64,000 bases of DNA from Acerihabitans arboris (GCF_010131535.1 NZ_WUBS01000004.1:124001-188000); one strand, 5' to 3'; shown: positions 1 through 9,203, numbered from the stretch's first letter. Program-made: numbers and translations. Notes: a model not told the origin generated them from the sequence alone.

Positions 1-1878
1 GCCGTGCAGGGTATTATCCTGAAGAATGGCGCGCTGAACGCGGCCATCGTCGGCCAGCCGGCGGCGAAGATTGCCGACATGGCCGGTGTCCGGGTCCCGG
101 GCAACACTAAGGTGTTGATCGGCGAGGTCACGCTGGTGGACGATTCAGAACCCTTCGCCCATGAAAAACTGTCTCCGATGCTGGCCATGTATCGCGCCAA
201 GAACTTCGAAGACGCGGTGATGAAGGCGGAAAAACTGGTGGAAATGGGCGGCATCGGCCACACCTCCTGCCTGTACACCGATCAGGACAACCAGCCGGAA
301 CGGGTGAATTTCTTCGGCGACAAGATGAAGACCGCGCGCATCCTGATCAACACCCCGGCCTCGCAAGGCGGCATCGGTGACCTCTACAACTTCAAGCTGG
401 CACCGTCGCTGACGCTGGGCTGCGGTTCCTGGGGTGGGAACTCGATTTCCGAGAACGTCGGGGTCAAGCATCTCATTAACAAAAAAACCGTGGCCAAGCG
501 AGCTGAAAATATGATGTGGCATAAGCTTCCCAGATCCATCTATTTCCGTCGTGGTTCATTGCCGATTGCCCTGGACGAAGTGGCCAGCGACGGCGCCAAA
601 CGCGCATTTATCGTCACGGACCGTTATTTGTTCAACAACGGCTACGCCGACCAGATCACCTCGGTGCTGAAAAACCACGGCATCGAAACCGAAGTATTCT
701 TTGAAGTGGAAGCCGATCCGACCCTGAGCATCGTGCGTAAAGGGGCTGAACAGATGATGTCGTTCAAACCCGACGTCATCATTGCGCTCGGCGGTGGCTC
801 CCCGATGGACGCCGCCAAGATCATGTGGGTGATGTACGAACATCCGGGCACCCCGTTCGAAGAGCTGGCCCTGCGCTTTATGGATATCCGTAAACGTATC
901 TACAAGTTCCCGAAAATGGGCGTGAAGGCCAGGATGGTTGCGGTAACCACCACCTCGGGCACCGGTTCGGAAGTGACGCCGTTCGCCGTGGTGACCGATG
1001 ACGCCACCGGCCAGAAATACCCGCTGGCGGATTACGCCCTGGTGCCGGATATGGCGATTGTCGACGCCAACCTGGTGATGAACATGCCGAAATCCCTCTG
1101 TGCCTTCGGTGGTCTGGATGCGGTCACCCATGCGCTGGAAGCCTATGTGTCCATCATGGCCACCGAGTTTTCCGACGGCCAGGCGCTGCAGGCGCTGAAG
1201 CTGCTGAAAGAGTTCCTGCCGGCCAGCTATCATGAAGGCGCCAAGAATCCGGTCGCCCGTGAACGCGTACATAACGCCGCCACCATCGCCGGCATTGCGT
1301 TCGCAAACGCCTTCCTGGGCGTGTGTCACTCCATGGCCCATAAACTGGGTTCGGAATTCCATATTCCCCATGGCCTGGCCAACGCCATGCTGATTGCCAA
1401 CGTCATCCGTTACAATGCTAACGACAACCCGACTAAACAGGCGGCGTTCAGCCAGTACGATCGTCCGCAGGCCCGTCGCCGTTATGCCGAAATCGCCGAC
1501 CATCTGGGACTCAGCAAACCGGGCGACCGTACCGCGCAGAAGATCGAGAACCTGCTGGCATGGCTTGACGAGATCAAGGCCGACCTTGGCATTCCGACGT
1601 CCATTCGCGAAGCCGGCGTGCTGGAAGCCGATTTCCTGGCCAAGGTGGACAAACTGTCCGAAGATGCGTTTGATGACCAGTGCACCGGCGCAAACCCGCG
1701 TTATCCGCTGATTGCCGAACTCAAGCAAATCCTGATGGATACGTATTACGGCCGTAAATTTGTCGAACCCTTCGAAAACGCCGTAGCGGCCTCGGCGGCG
1801 CCCGCGCCGGTCGGCAATATCCAGGCGACGATAAATGAAGCTAAAACCGAGAAAAAAGGCAAGAAAGTCACCAGCTGA
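1..1878 (+). CDS. adhE: Bifunctional acetaldehyde-CoA/alcohol dehydrogenase AdhE (5' truncated by window edge)
   Basis: The reading frame is open from base 1, so the gene begins upstream; about 625 of the roughly 890 residues are visible. AdhE reduces acetyl-CoA to acetaldehyde and then ethanol during anaerobic growth and assembles into cytoplasmic spirosomes. The first ~170 visible residues are the end of the aldehyde dehydrogenase domain; the rest is the iron-dependent alcohol dehydrogenase domain, with the nucleotide motif GGGSPMDAAK, the motif SGTGSEVTPF and the iron-ligand histidines in GVCHSMAHK and FHIPHG. The Ala/Lys-rich tail ending KKGKKVTS is typical of the enterobacterial protein. 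A hairpin terminator follows 66 bases later. No frameshift is seen. Confidence 0.97.
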   Translation, partial: AVQGIILKNGALNAAIVGQPAAKIADMAGVRVPGNTKVLIGEVTLVDDSEPFAHEKLSPMLAMYRAKNFEDAVMKAEKLVEMGGIGHTSCLYTDQDNQPERVNFFGDKMKTARILINTPASQGGIGDLYNFKLAPSLTLGCGSWGGNSISENVGVKHLINKKTVAKRAENMMWHKLPRSIYFRRGSLPIALDEVASDGAKRAFIVTDRYLFNNGYADQITSVLKNHGIETEVFFEVEADPTLSIVRKGAEQMMSFKPDVIIALGGGSPMDAAKIMWVMYEHPGTPFEELALRFMDIRKRIYKFPKMGVKARMVAVTTTSGTGSEVTPFAVVTDDATGQKYPLADYALVPDMAIVDANLVMNMPKSLCAFGGLDAVTHALEAYVSIMATEFSDGQALQALKLLKEFLPASYHEGAKNPVARERVHNAATIAGIAFANAFLGVCHSMAHKLGSEFHIPHGLANAMLIANVIRYNANDNPTKQAAFSQYDRPQARRRYAEIADHLGLSKPGDRTAQKIENLLAWLDEIKADLGIPTSIREAGVLEADFLAKVDKLSEDAFDDQCTGANPRYPLIAELKQILMDTYYGRKFVEPFENAVAASAAPAPVGNIQATINEAKTEKKGKKVTS

Positions 1879-1944
1879 TGTTCTTGCCGCCGGTAAGCGC
1901 TAAACTTCGCTCACCCAATATCCCCGCTCCGGCGAGGGAAACAT

Positions 1945-1970
1945 AAAAAAGCCCCGTAAGGGGCTTTTTT
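1945..1970 (+). terminator. Intrinsic terminator after adhE
   Basis: The stem AGCCCC/GGGGCT has a GTAA loop and is flanked by an A run before and a T run after, so it could work in both directions. It would end adhE transcription and could also catch transcripts running leftward from the LysE-type gene. Confidence 0.9.
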
Positions 1971-2088
1971 GCGTCCGGCGCAGCCAACTTAACGTTATCC
2001 ATAACCGACGCCCTGCGCCCCGCCAGTGTAGCGGCCAAGCTGTAACGCCCGTTCCCTGCGCAGGGTCGCTCAAGGCGAAGCGCGTCAT

Positions 2089-2688
2089 TCATTCGAGCCA
2101 CATCGGAATAATTGAAATAGCGAGTAGAACGCCCAATAAAGCGTTAAGTGCATGCCATTGCGTATCTGTCCGAAGGAGGCGGGCGAACAGCAAGCCGGCA
2201 ATGCACCAGAGGGACAGCGAAAAGATTGCCGCGAGCCCGAACGAGCATCCGAGGGTGAGAGCGAGACGTAATGGTTCAGCCGCCGGCGAGGCGAAAGAGG
2301 CGGCGGCTCCCAATGTCATCGCCCAACCTTTCGGGTTGTGCCAAACCAGCCAAACGGCACCCAAGAATCTCGTGGGCTTGGTGATGTCCGAATGCAAGCG
2401 TGGTGGGCCGCTGCGCGCCATTTTCCATGCCAGCCATAATAGGTAAAGTGTGCCGACGAGCTTCATGGCGAACTGAAGGGACGGCAACGCCAGAATAACG
2501 CCCCCTAATCCACCAGCAGCCCCAGCGGCCATGGAAGCAAGACCCGCCGCGATCCCACACATGAATGGCAAGGAACGGCGATAGCCAAAATGGGCGCCGG
2601 ACGCGGTAGCCAATGTCGTAGCACCGCCTGGGGTAATCGTGGACACGATGACGAACAGAATCAGTGGCAAAAATTCAGCGACGGACAT
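2089..2688 (-). CDS. LysE/RhtB-family amino-acid exporter
   Basis: A 199-residue hydrophobic protein with the LysE/RhtB signature: an N-terminal helix ending in TPGG, a central GxxxA-rich membrane region, and the segment WLVWHNPKGWAMTLGAA, where NPK is the family hallmark. About six membrane helices are expected in the inner membrane. The family exports amino acids or related metabolites; the substrate cannot be read from sequence. It is divergent from a LysR-type regulator, the usual arrangement for this family (as in argO/argP or lysE/lysG), so the regulator probably controls it. E. coli has no such pair between adhE and tdk, so this is a lineage-specific insertion or retention. Confidence 0.88.
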   Translation of the reverse strand: MSVAEFLPLILFVIVSTITPGGATTLATASGAHFGYRRSLPFMCGIAAGLASMAAGAAGGLGGVILALPSLQFAMKLVGTLYLLWLAWKMARSGPPRLHSDITKPTRFLGAVWLVWHNPKGWAMTLGAAASFASPAAEPLRLALTLGCSFGLAAIFSLSLWCIAGLLFARLLRTDTQWHALNALLGVLLAISIIPMWLE

Positions 2689-2729
2689 TCAATCCTCCAA
2701 ACGTAGTGGATGAATTCTATCGTGGCGCC

Positions 2730-2784
2730 ATGCATATCTGAATCTCATATTGTGCATGTCATGCATTACGAGTCATAATGCATG
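2730..2784. promoter_or_regulatory. Palindromic operator region between lysE-type and lysR-type genes
   Basis: The short divergent intergenic region carries a perfect inverted repeat, CATGCATTA-N7-TAATGCATG (2760-2784), which overlaps the annotated ATG of the regulator at 2778. A second, looser pair of ATGCATAT/ATATTGTGCAT arms lies at about 2730-2758. LysR-type regulators bind interrupted dyads here and repress their own genes, so this is the likely autoregulatory and activation site. That is inference from position and symmetry. Confidence 0.6.
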
Positions 2785-3665
2785 CTATGGTTCGCAATCT
2801 TGATATCACTCTGCTTCGCACCTTCGTCGCCGTCGCCGATCATAACGGCATGACGGCGGCCGGAAACGCTTTGCATCTTACGCAGAGCGCAGTCAGCCAG
2901 CAGATTGCCCGGCTGGAAGACTTATCTGGCGCTTTATTTATTCGTGAGAGGCGGACGCTTCGTCTGACGTCAAACGGAGAGCGGTTCCTGGGAAAGGCAA
3001 GGCGACTTATTACGCTTAATGACGAATTGTGGGCAGATATGGCGGAAGGGGCGATAGATGGCCTCGTCCGCCTTGGTGCGCCTTATGATCTTGTAGGGAC
3101 ATGGCTACCCCCGATTCTTAAGACTTTTTCGCAAGCGCATCCGAAGGTGGATCTCAGGCTTGTTTGTCTAGCGTCTCCTGAACTTTTGACCGCCGTCGCC
3201 GATGGCGCGCTAGACCTCGCCCTGATCGAGGAGCCGGTTGGGAAGCCGGATGGTGAATGCTTGGCAGTTGATCGTCTGGTCTGGGTCGGCGCGAAGGGCG
3301 GCGCGGCGTATCTGAAGACCCCGCTTCCGGTTTCCATGGTTGCGGAAACCTGCGCTTTCCGTCCCGTTGTTTTGCGGGCGCTCAGTGAACGCGATCTTGC
3401 TTGGCGAACCATGTTCGAGAGCGGCAGCATTGATGCGACACGCGCCGCGGTTCGGGCCGATCTTGCGGTAACGGTGTGGCTAGCCTCGACCGTTCCGGAC
3501 GATCTCCATATTCTACCCTTTGGGGAGAACTTGCCTAAACTCCCCTCGCTCGCAATCAATCTTTACCACGCGAAAGGGCCGCTCCCACGTGCGGTCGGCG
3601 AACTCACGCAGCAAATACGGCATAGCGTAAGCGTCCCCCTTATTGCCGACCAAGCAATCCCCTAG
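2778..3665 (+). CDS. LysR-family transcriptional regulator
   Basis: A 295-residue LysR-type protein. The winged helix-turn-helix occupies about residues 5-65 (LRTFVAVADHNGMTAAG, then LTQSAVSQQIARLE), followed by a linker helix and a periplasmic-binding-like effector domain from about residue 90. It probably senses a ligand and controls the divergent LysE-type exporter. Two starts are possible: ATG 2778, which lies inside the perfect palindrome, or ATG 2787 (MVRNLDITLL), which matches the usual N-terminus of the family better and leaves the palindrome nearly upstream. Neither has a strong ribosome-binding site. The effector is unknown. Confidence 0.9.
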   Translation: MHAMVRNLDITLLRTFVAVADHNGMTAAGNALHLTQSAVSQQIARLEDLSGALFIRERRTLRLTSNGERFLGKARRLITLNDELWADMAEGAIDGLVRLGAPYDLVGTWLPPILKTFSQAHPKVDLRLVCLASPELLTAVADGALDLALIEEPVGKPDGECLAVDRLVWVGAKGGAAYLKTPLPVSMVAETCAFRPVVLRALSERDLAWRTMFESGSIDATRAAVRADLAVTVWLASTVPDDLHILPFGENLPKLPSLAINLYHAKGPLPRAVGELTQQIRHSVSVPLIADQAIP

Positions 3666-4037
3666 CGCCATTGCCGGCGACATTTTAGCCTGGCCGGAAC
3701 CCGGACACTTCAGCTTAGCGGCGACACCAGGGCCGTTTGATGCGCCGCAATGCGTACTAGCGCCATGACGCGCGCACCAACGCAGCGAAGCGACTCACCG
3801 TGCTGTTTGCGCGCCACCGCTTCAGACGACGTCTTCTACACTGCGGCGTTTACGATGGTTTTTATGCGTCGGCCTCAGCCGCCGGTAAGGCGTATTATGT
3901 CCTTTGTACGCCGCGCTGAGGGCTTTTTCGGCGCCGGGCATGCGAAGACCCGGCCAACACCGTTTTTTGCCGCCACGAGCCCGCCAGGGCTTTTTTGATA
4001 ACGCGGCCCCAATGGCCTAACCGGCAGCGGCGTGAAT
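3666..4037. other. Gene-free stretch between lysR-type gene and tdk
   Basis: The open frame at 3750-3998 has a composition unlike a real protein and no ribosome-binding site. The stretch holds a stem CCTCAGC (3873-3879)/GCTGAGG (3915-3921) followed by CTTTTT, and a clearer terminator at 3978-3996. I see no gene here. It may be the scar of the insertion that separated adhE from tdk. Confidence 0.6.
3978..3996 (+). terminator. Intrinsic terminator, rightward
   Basis: The stem AGCCC/GGGCT has a GCCA loop and is followed by six T. It lies about 310 bases after the LysR-type stop codon and faces the 3' end of tdk, so it would stop rightward read-through. Confidence 0.7.
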
Positions 4038-4658
4038 TTAGGCCGACGGCGCCAGGCGGATATAGCCGGGCACGGGCAAATCCTGCTCCAGCGCCTCTTT
4101 ATAATGTTTCCGGCATACGGAGACATAACGTTCCTCGCCGCCAATCACCACCTGCTGGCCGGCATGCACGGGCTTGCCTGCGTCATCCAGCCGTAATACC
4201 CGGTTGGCCTTGCGACCGCAATAACAGATGGTTTTCAACTCGACTAATTTATCCGCCCAGGCCAGAAGATATTGACTGCCGGGAAACAACTCGCCGCGAA
4301 AATCAGTCCTTAAGCCATAACAAAGGACCGGAATATCTAAACTATCCACCACGTCCGCCAGTTGGCTAACCTGTTCGCGGGTTAAAAACTGACTCTCATC
4401 CACCAAGACGCAGTGCAGCGGTTGCCGCAGATGCGCCCGCCTGATGGCGGCCAACATATCGGTATCAGGACGGTAAAGCTCCGCCGGCGAGGAAAGTCCG
4501 ATGCGGGAACGGACCTGGCCGCGTCCGTAACGATTATCTATTTCAGCGGTAAATACCAGGGTGCGCATGCCGCGCTCCTGATAATTATACGAAGATTGCA
4601 GCAGCGCGGTGGATTTACCCGCATTCATTGCTGAATAATAAAAATATAGTTGAGCCAT
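4038..4658 (-). CDS. tdk: Thymidine kinase
   Basis: A 206-residue type II thymidine kinase that phosphorylates thymidine to dTMP with ATP in the salvage pathway. The N-terminus holds the P-loop ([10 protein letters not shown]). The Walker B-like VLVDESQF is at about residues 85-92, and the lasso and zinc-binding part contains the cysteines of ICYCGRKA and VCRKHY. Length and ends match E. coli Tdk. It is divergent from hns, as in E. coli, and the start has no competitor. Confidence 0.97.
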   Translation of the reverse strand: MAQLYFYYSAMNAGKSTALLQSSYNYQERGMRTLVFTAEIDNRYGRGQVRSRIGLSSPAELYRPDTDMLAAIRRAHLRQPLHCVLVDESQFLTREQVSQLADVVDSLDIPVLCYGLRTDFRGELFPGSQYLLAWADKLVELKTICYCGRKANRVLRLDDAGKPVHAGQQVVIGGEERYVSVCRKHYKEALEQDLPVPGYIRLAPSA

Positions 4659-5225
4659 CAGCCCGTCACCCCGGCAAAAAAATCACGGCATAATAAATAT
4701 GACCATAAGTGTATCATATTCTTTAACACAAAGGGCCGGCCCCGCCCCGCTGGATTCCCTGCTCACCGGGCGCGGGCGCGGGCGGGCCGCGGTCTAATAA
4801 GGCCGGCCCCGCGGGATGAATAAAAAAACAGTGTAATTTTACTGAATCATTTACAGGCTACTTTACCATTCACCCGCTGGCCATTTGTCATCCGATCCCA
4901 CCCTGCCCCCCGCGTGGGCCATCATTAACCGGCCGCGGTTAATCAGGTGGTTATAACCTTGCTATTTCCAGCCCTGATATAAACATGGCTCATAATGAAA
5001 CGTCTTGCGCAATATGCGCGCCATAAACTGCGGCAGGGGAAAAACGCAACATGGCGAATCAATTTGTCATTAGTCGCGCGATGCCTTATATTTACTGTCG
5101 TCGGGTGGATGCGGTTTAAAAAAAAGATTATTTTTTACTTTACTTACAAACTAGCTATTGCAGAAAAGAAACTACCGCTCTATTATTACTCCGACGCCCC
5201 ACTTATATTATTCGAGATTAGGACA
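4659..5225. other. Long tdk-hns intergenic region
   Basis: This 567-base divergent region holds the promoters of tdk and hns. The left part has several GC-rich stretches (about 4730-4810) with no recognisable gene. The right part becomes strongly AT-rich, with A and T tracts at about 5115-5150, as expected for bent DNA bound by H-NS at its own promoter. A 22-codon frame at 5051-5119 overlaps a possible distal promoter and is not called as a gene. Confidence 0.6.
5158..5186 (+). promoter_or_regulatory. Probable hns promoter (sigma-70)
   Basis: A -35 TTGCAG (5158-5163), a 17-base spacer and a -10 TATTAT (5181-5186) would start transcription about 33 bases before the hns start codon, similar to the distance known in E. 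coli. A second match, TTGTCA (5064-5069)/TATATT (5087-5092), also with a 17-base spacer, lies further upstream. Confidence 0.6.
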
Positions 5226-5633
5226 ATGAGCGAAGCACTTAAAATTCTTAACAACATCCGAACTCTGCGTGCGCAAGCTAGAGAATGTACCCTTGAAACT
5301 CTGGAAGAAATGCTGGAGAAACTTGAGGTCGTTGTCAACGAACGCCGTGAGGAAGACAGCCAAGCACAGGCTGAAATCGAAGAACGTACTCGCAAATTAC
5401 AGCAATATCGTGAAATGCTGATTGCCGACGGTATCGACCCGAATGAATTGCTGCAAACCATGAGCGCGTCTAAAGCTACTGGTAAAACCAAGCGTGCAGC
5501 TCGTCCGGCTAAATATCAATACACCGACGAAAACGGTGAAAGCAAAACCTGGACCGGCCAGGGCCGTACGCCTGCCGTCATCAAGAAGTCTATTGAAGAC
5601 GAAGGCAAGACGCTGGACGATTTCCTGCTGTAA
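5226..5633 (+). CDS. hns: Histone-like nucleoid-structuring protein H-NS
   Basis: A 135-residue DNA-binding protein that silences AT-rich and horizontally acquired genes. The N-terminal coiled-coil oligomerisation domain spans about residues 1-80, followed by a flexible linker rich in Ala/Lys/Thr, and then the C-terminal DNA-binding domain with the hook motif TWTGQGRTP at about residues 108-116. The frame is open upstream to 4995, but the start at 5226 ([10 protein letters not shown]) is fixed by close similarity to E. coli H-NS and by the promoter position. It ends before a hairpin terminator. Confidence 0.98.
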   Translation: MSEALKILNNIRTLRAQARECTLETLEEMLEKLEVVVNERREEDSQAQAEIEERTRKLQQYREMLIADGIDPNELLQTMSASKATGKTKRAARPAKYQYTDENGESKTWTGQGRTPAVIKKSIEDEGKTLDDFLL

Positions 5634-5657
5634 TCCAATCGTTACCGCTTTTATAAA

Positions 5658-5692
5658 ATACCCGTTTGAATACTCGATGGGTGTTTTTTTTT
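5658..5692 (+). terminator. Intrinsic terminator of hns
   Basis: The stem ATACCC/GGGTGT (5658-5663 and 5679-5684, one G-T pair) runs straight into a nine-base T tract. It lies 24 bases after the hns stop. Confidence 0.8.
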
Positions 5693-5844
5693 GCGCCGGC
5701 GCAAAACAAAAGTCATGATGTGTATAAATTATGAACAGCATTATTAGCTCAATACACATTTAATGGGCAATCATGGTGCAACTAAATTTCCCTCTTTTGC
5801 AGGCCAGGCTGGTCAAGCGATTAACCGACGCCGGATCAAAGATC

Positions 5845-5866
5845 AAAAAAAACGGCCCCATGGCCG
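5845..5866 (-). terminator. Intrinsic terminator of the galU-ugd-epimerase unit
   Basis: CGGCC-CCAT-GGCCG forms a hairpin. On the minus strand it is followed by eight T (A run at 5845-5852). It lies 35 bases beyond the stop of the epimerase gene and would end the leftward operon. Confidence 0.85.
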
Positions 5867-5900
5867 CCTTATGACTTTAATCACACCATTTTCGCTTAAG

Positions 5901-6908
5901 TCATTGGTGATAATAATCACGATACCAATTGACAAAATGCTGTATTCCTTCCGCCACCTCGGTCTGTGGTTTAAAGCCGATGGCCTGATACAATGCGGTG
6001 GTATCCGCGCTGGTTTCGAGTACATCGCCGGGCTGCATGGGCAATAAATTCATCTGAGCCTTAATGCCCAATGCGTTCTCCAACGCCTGAATGTATTCCA
6101 TCAATTTGACCGGTTGACTATTGCCTATATTATATACACGATACGGCGCCGAGCTGGTGGCGGGAGACCCCGTTTCCACCGTCCATTGGCTATCCGCCCG
6201 GGGAATCACCTCCTGTAAACGGATAATGGCTTCGGCTATATCGTCTATATAAGTAAAATCACGCCGCATCTCGCCGCGGTTATACACATCGATACTCCTG
6301 CCGGCAAGCATGGCTTCGGTAAATTTAAACAATGCCATATCCGGGCGGCCCCAGGGACCGTATACGGTAAAAAAACGTAAGCCGGTGGTCGCAAGCTGAT
6401 AGAGATGTGAATAAGTATGAGACATTAACTCATTGGCTTTTTTGGTCGCCGCGTACAATGACACCGGATGGTCCACCGAATCGTCGGTGGAAAAGGGCAT
6501 TTTGCGATTCAGTCCATATACCGAGCTCGATGAGGCATAAAGCAAATGTTCAACGCTATTATGCCGGCACCCTTCCAGGATATTTAAATGGCCGATAAGG
6601 TTTGAGTCCGCATATGCCAGTGGATTCTCCAGCGAATAACGTACTCCCGCCTGGGCGCCCAAATGGATCACACGCTGGAATCCTTCAACGGCAAACAGGG
6701 AGGCAATTCCCGGTCTATCGGCTAAATCCAGCTTATGGAAGGTAAAGGCGGCGTGGCCCCGCAATCGATCGAGCCGCGACTGCTTGAGGCGTACATCGTA
6801 ATAATCGTTCAGGTTATCGATGCCGATAACCTGATGGCCGTCAGCAAGCAGCCGCTTGCTGACGTGATAACCAATAAAACCCGCGGCTCCGGTTACCAAA
6901 AGTTTCAT
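5901..6908 (-). CDS. NAD-dependent epimerase, probable UDP-glucuronate 4-epimerase
   Basis: A 335-residue short-chain dehydrogenase of the extended GalE-like family. The Rossmann motif TGAAGFIG is at residues 7-14 and the catalytic YxxxK is YAATK, with the upstream Ser/Thr in YASSSSVYG. NDYYDVRLKQ after the second strand is typical of UDP-glucuronate 4-epimerases, which convert UDP-glucuronate to UDP-galacturonate. The gene starts 9 bases after ugd, which makes the substrate, and galU lies just upstream, supporting the assignment. The product would feed lipopolysaccharide core, O-antigen or capsule. UDP-GlcNAc epimerase activity is a less likely alternative. E. coli lacks it at this locus. 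Confidence 0.85.
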   Translation of the reverse strand: MKLLVTGAAGFIGYHVSKRLLADGHQVIGIDNLNDYYDVRLKQSRLDRLRGHAAFTFHKLDLADRPGIASLFAVEGFQRVIHLGAQAGVRYSLENPLAYADSNLIGHLNILEGCRHNSVEHLLYASSSSVYGLNRKMPFSTDDSVDHPVSLYAATKKANELMSHTYSHLYQLATTGLRFFTVYGPWGRPDMALFKFTEAMLAGRSIDVYNRGEMRRDFTYIDDIAEAIIRLQEVIPRADSQWTVETGSPATSSAPYRVYNIGNSQPVKLMEYIQALENALGIKAQMNLLPMQPGDVLETSADTTALYQAIGFKPQTEVAEGIQHFVNWYRDYYHQ

Positions 6909-6917
6909 GCTGCCCTC

Positions 6918-8261
6918 TTACTTATAAGTCGCGAGCGAAGCACCGCGACCGATGGCGTAATAGGTAATGCCGCGGGTTGCCAGACGCTCCGGATCATACA
7001 GGTTGCGCCCGTCGAAAATAACCGGCTGCTTTAACGCTGACTTAATCGTATCAAAATCAGGCGCGCGGAAATTTTGCCATTCGGTACAGATAACCAGGGC
7101 ATCCGCGCCTTGCAGCGCGGCTTCCTTGGTGCCCATCAGCTTGAGGTCGGCACGATGACCGTAGATGCGCTGGGTTTCGTCCATCGCTTCCGGATCAAAG
7201 GCCTGCACCTGCGCCCCCGCCTGCCATAACGTTTCCATTAATACCCGGCTGGAGGCTTCACGCATGTCGTCGGTATTGGGCTTGAAGGAGAGCCCCCACA
7301 GGGCAAAGGTCTTGCCGGCAAGGTTTTCACCGAAATGACGTTTGATAAACTGCGGCAGCTTATCCTTTTGCTGATAGTTGACATCCTCCACCGCCTGCAG
7401 CAGCTTAGGCTGGTAACCGATGTGCTCCGCGGTGCGTATCAGCGCCTGGACGTCTTTGGGGAAGCATGAGCCGCCGTAACCGCAGCCCGGATAGATAAAA
7501 TGGTAACCGATACGCGGATCGGAACCGATGCCCTGCCGCACTTTCTCAATATCGGCGCCCAGCAGCTCCGCCAGGTTGGAGATTTCATTCATGAAGCTTA
7601 TCTTGGTGGCCAGCATGCAGTTTGCCGCATACTTGGTTAGCTCAGCGCTGCGGATATCCATCAGGATCATACGGTCATGATTGCGGTTGAACGGTTCGTA
7701 CAGTTCACGCAGCAGCTCCACCACATCATCGTTATCGGTGCCTACCACGATACGTTCGGGACGCATGCAGTCGGCAACCGCCGCGCCTTCCTTGAGGAAC
7801 TCAGGATTCGAGACCACATCGAAGGTCAGCTTGCTGCCGCGCGCCTGCAGCGTTTCCTGCATTACCGCCCTGACTTTATCCGCCGTGCCGACCGGCACGG
7901 TGGACTTGTCCAGCACCACTTTATGATCGTCCATATACTGGGCGATAGTGCGGGCCACCGCCGTAACGTACTTCAGATCGGCGGAGCCGTCTTCGTCGGG
8001 GGGAGTTCCCACGGCGATAAACTGCATGATGCCGTGGCTAACGCCGGCTTTGGCGTCAGTGGTAAACTGCAGCCGACCGGATTCGTAGTTTTGCTTCACC
8101 AGCGGGGTCAGTCCCGGCTCATAAATAGGAATGTTGCCGTTTTTCAGATTCTCGACTTTATGCTCGTCGACGTCGACGCAAAGCACGTCATGACCGACTT
8201 CAGCCAGTACCGCCGCCTGCACCAAACCAACATAACCGATACCAAACACAGTCACTTTCAT
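6918..8261 (-). CDS. ugd: UDP-glucose 6-dehydrogenase
   Basis: A 447-residue enzyme that oxidises UDP-glucose to UDP-glucuronate with two NAD. The N-terminal Rossmann motif GIGYVGL is at residues 7-13. The catalytic cysteine lies in the motif [10 protein letters not shown] at about residues 260-270, and the C-terminal UDP-binding domain contains [16 protein letters not shown]. It lies 39 bases after galU and 9 bases before the epimerase gene on the same strand, so the three probably form one transcript. UDP-glucuronate is also the precursor of aminoarabinose for lipid A modification. Confidence 0.97.
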   Translation of the reverse strand: MKVTVFGIGYVGLVQAAVLAEVGHDVLCVDVDEHKVENLKNGNIPIYEPGLTPLVKQNYESGRLQFTTDAKAGVSHGIMQFIAVGTPPDEDGSADLKYVTAVARTIAQYMDDHKVVLDKSTVPVGTADKVRAVMQETLQARGSKLTFDVVSNPEFLKEGAAVADCMRPERIVVGTDNDDVVELLRELYEPFNRNHDRMILMDIRSAELTKYAANCMLATKISFMNEISNLAELLGADIEKVRQGIGSDPRIGYHFIYPGCGYGGSCFPKDVQALIRTAEHIGYQPKLLQAVEDVNYQQKDKLPQFIKRHFGENLAGKTFALWGLSFKPNTDDMREASSRVLMETLWQAGAQVQAFDPEAMDETQRIYGHRADLKLMGTKEAALQGADALVICTEWQNFRAPDFDTIKSALKQPVIFDGRNLYDPERLATRGITYYAIGRGASLATYK

Positions 8262-8300
8262 GTTGAATTCCCGGTAAAAATGTACCCTAAAATTGAAAAA

Positions 8301-9203
8301 TCAGTCCGCGATGGTTTCTTTTAACCATTGGGTGAATTCTTTTCCCAGGCTTTCATGGCGGATGCCGTATTCAACAAACGCTTCCATATAGCCCAGTTTG
8401 TTGCCGCAGTCGTGGCTCAGACCTTTAAGGTGATAAGCCTCCACGGTTTCTTTTTCCATCAGCATGGCGATGGCGTCGGTGAGCTGGATTTCATTACCGG
8501 CTCCCGGAGGCGTTTTCTCCAGCAGCGGCCAGATATCGGCGGACAGCACATAACGGCCGACCACGGACAGGTTGGACGGCGCGTCCTCGGCGGCAGGTTT
8601 TTCCACCACATTGACCATCGGCGCGCTTTCGCCCGGTTGCAAATCCTTGCCCTGGATATCCACCACGCCATAGTTGGTCACGTCTTCCACCGGCTCAACC
8701 ATGATCTGGCTGCGCCCGGTCTCGGCGAAACGCGCCAGCATTTCGGCGAGGTTTTCAGTTTTAAGATTGGATTCAAACTCATCGATGATCACATCGGGCA
8801 GGATAACCGCCACCGGCTCGTCGCCTACCAGCGGATGGGCGCACATAACCGCATGCCCAAGCCCTTTCGCCAGACCCTGGCGCACCTGCATGATAGTAAC
8901 ATGCGGCGGGCAGATGGCCTGGATTTCGGCCAGTAGCTGACGCTTAACGCGTTTTTCCAGCATGGCTTCAAGCTCAAAGCTGGTGTCAAAATGGTTTTCA
9001 ATGGAGTTTTTTGAAGAGTGGGTAACCAGGATAATTTCGTTAATACCGGCAGCGATACATTCGTTAACGACATATTGAATCAGGGGCTTATCGACCAAAG
9101 GTAACATTTCTTTCGGGATTGCCTTGGTCGCCGGGAGCATACGCGTTCCCAATCCGGCAACCGGAATTACCGCTTTTCTAACCTTGGTATTAATAGCAGA
9201 CAT
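8301..9203 (-). CDS. galU: UTP-glucose-1-phosphate uridylyltransferase
   Basis: A 300-residue nucleotidyltransferase that makes UDP-glucose from UTP and glucose-1-phosphate. The signature [21 protein letters not shown] opens the protein, and [12 protein letters not shown] and the later [10 protein letters not shown] are conserved. An upstream in-frame ATG exists at 9227, but the start at 9203 ([10 protein letters not shown]) matches E. coli GalU and has the ribosome-binding site GAGAGGTGG just before it. It is the first gene of a probable galU-ugd-epimerase operon. In E. coli galU lies directly beside hns; here two genes are inserted between them. Confidence 0.97.
   Translation of the reverse strand: MSAINTKVRKAVIPVAGLGTRMLPATKAIPKEMLPLVDKPLIQYVVNECIAAGINEIILVTHSSKNSIENHFDTSFELEAMLEKRVKRQLLAEIQAICPPHVTIMQVRQGLAKGLGHAVMCAHPLVGDEPVAVILPDVIIDEFESNLKTENLAEMLARFAETGRSQIMVEPVEDVTNYGVVDIQGKDLQPGESAPMVNVVEKPAAEDAPSNLSVVGRYVLSADIWPLLEKTPPGAGNEIQLTDAIAMLMEKETVEAYHLKGLSHDCGNKLGYMEAFVEYGIRHESLGKEFTQWLKETIAD

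Noticed and set aside
556-1728. 390-residue open frame antisense to adhE
   Set aside because: It mirrors the strongly conserved adhE coding frame, has no ribosome-binding site and no recognisable domain; long antisense frames are common in GC-rich genes.
3750-3998. 82-residue frame between the lysR-type gene and tdk
   Set aside because: Low-complexity, Arg/Pro-rich composition, no ribosome site, and terminator hairpins inside it.
5051-5119. 22-codon frame MANQFVIS... with an AGGGGA site before hns
   Set aside because: It overlaps a candidate -35/-10 pair for hns and resembles no known peptide; coding potential cannot be supported.
4995-5225. 77-codon N-terminal extension of H-NS
   Set aside because: The extension runs through the hns promoter region, is absent from the family, and H-NS begins at MSEALKIL.
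5763-5870. Short frame between hns and the epimerase gene
   Set aside because: It runs through the minus-strand terminator of the sugar-nucleotide operon and has no family resemblance.
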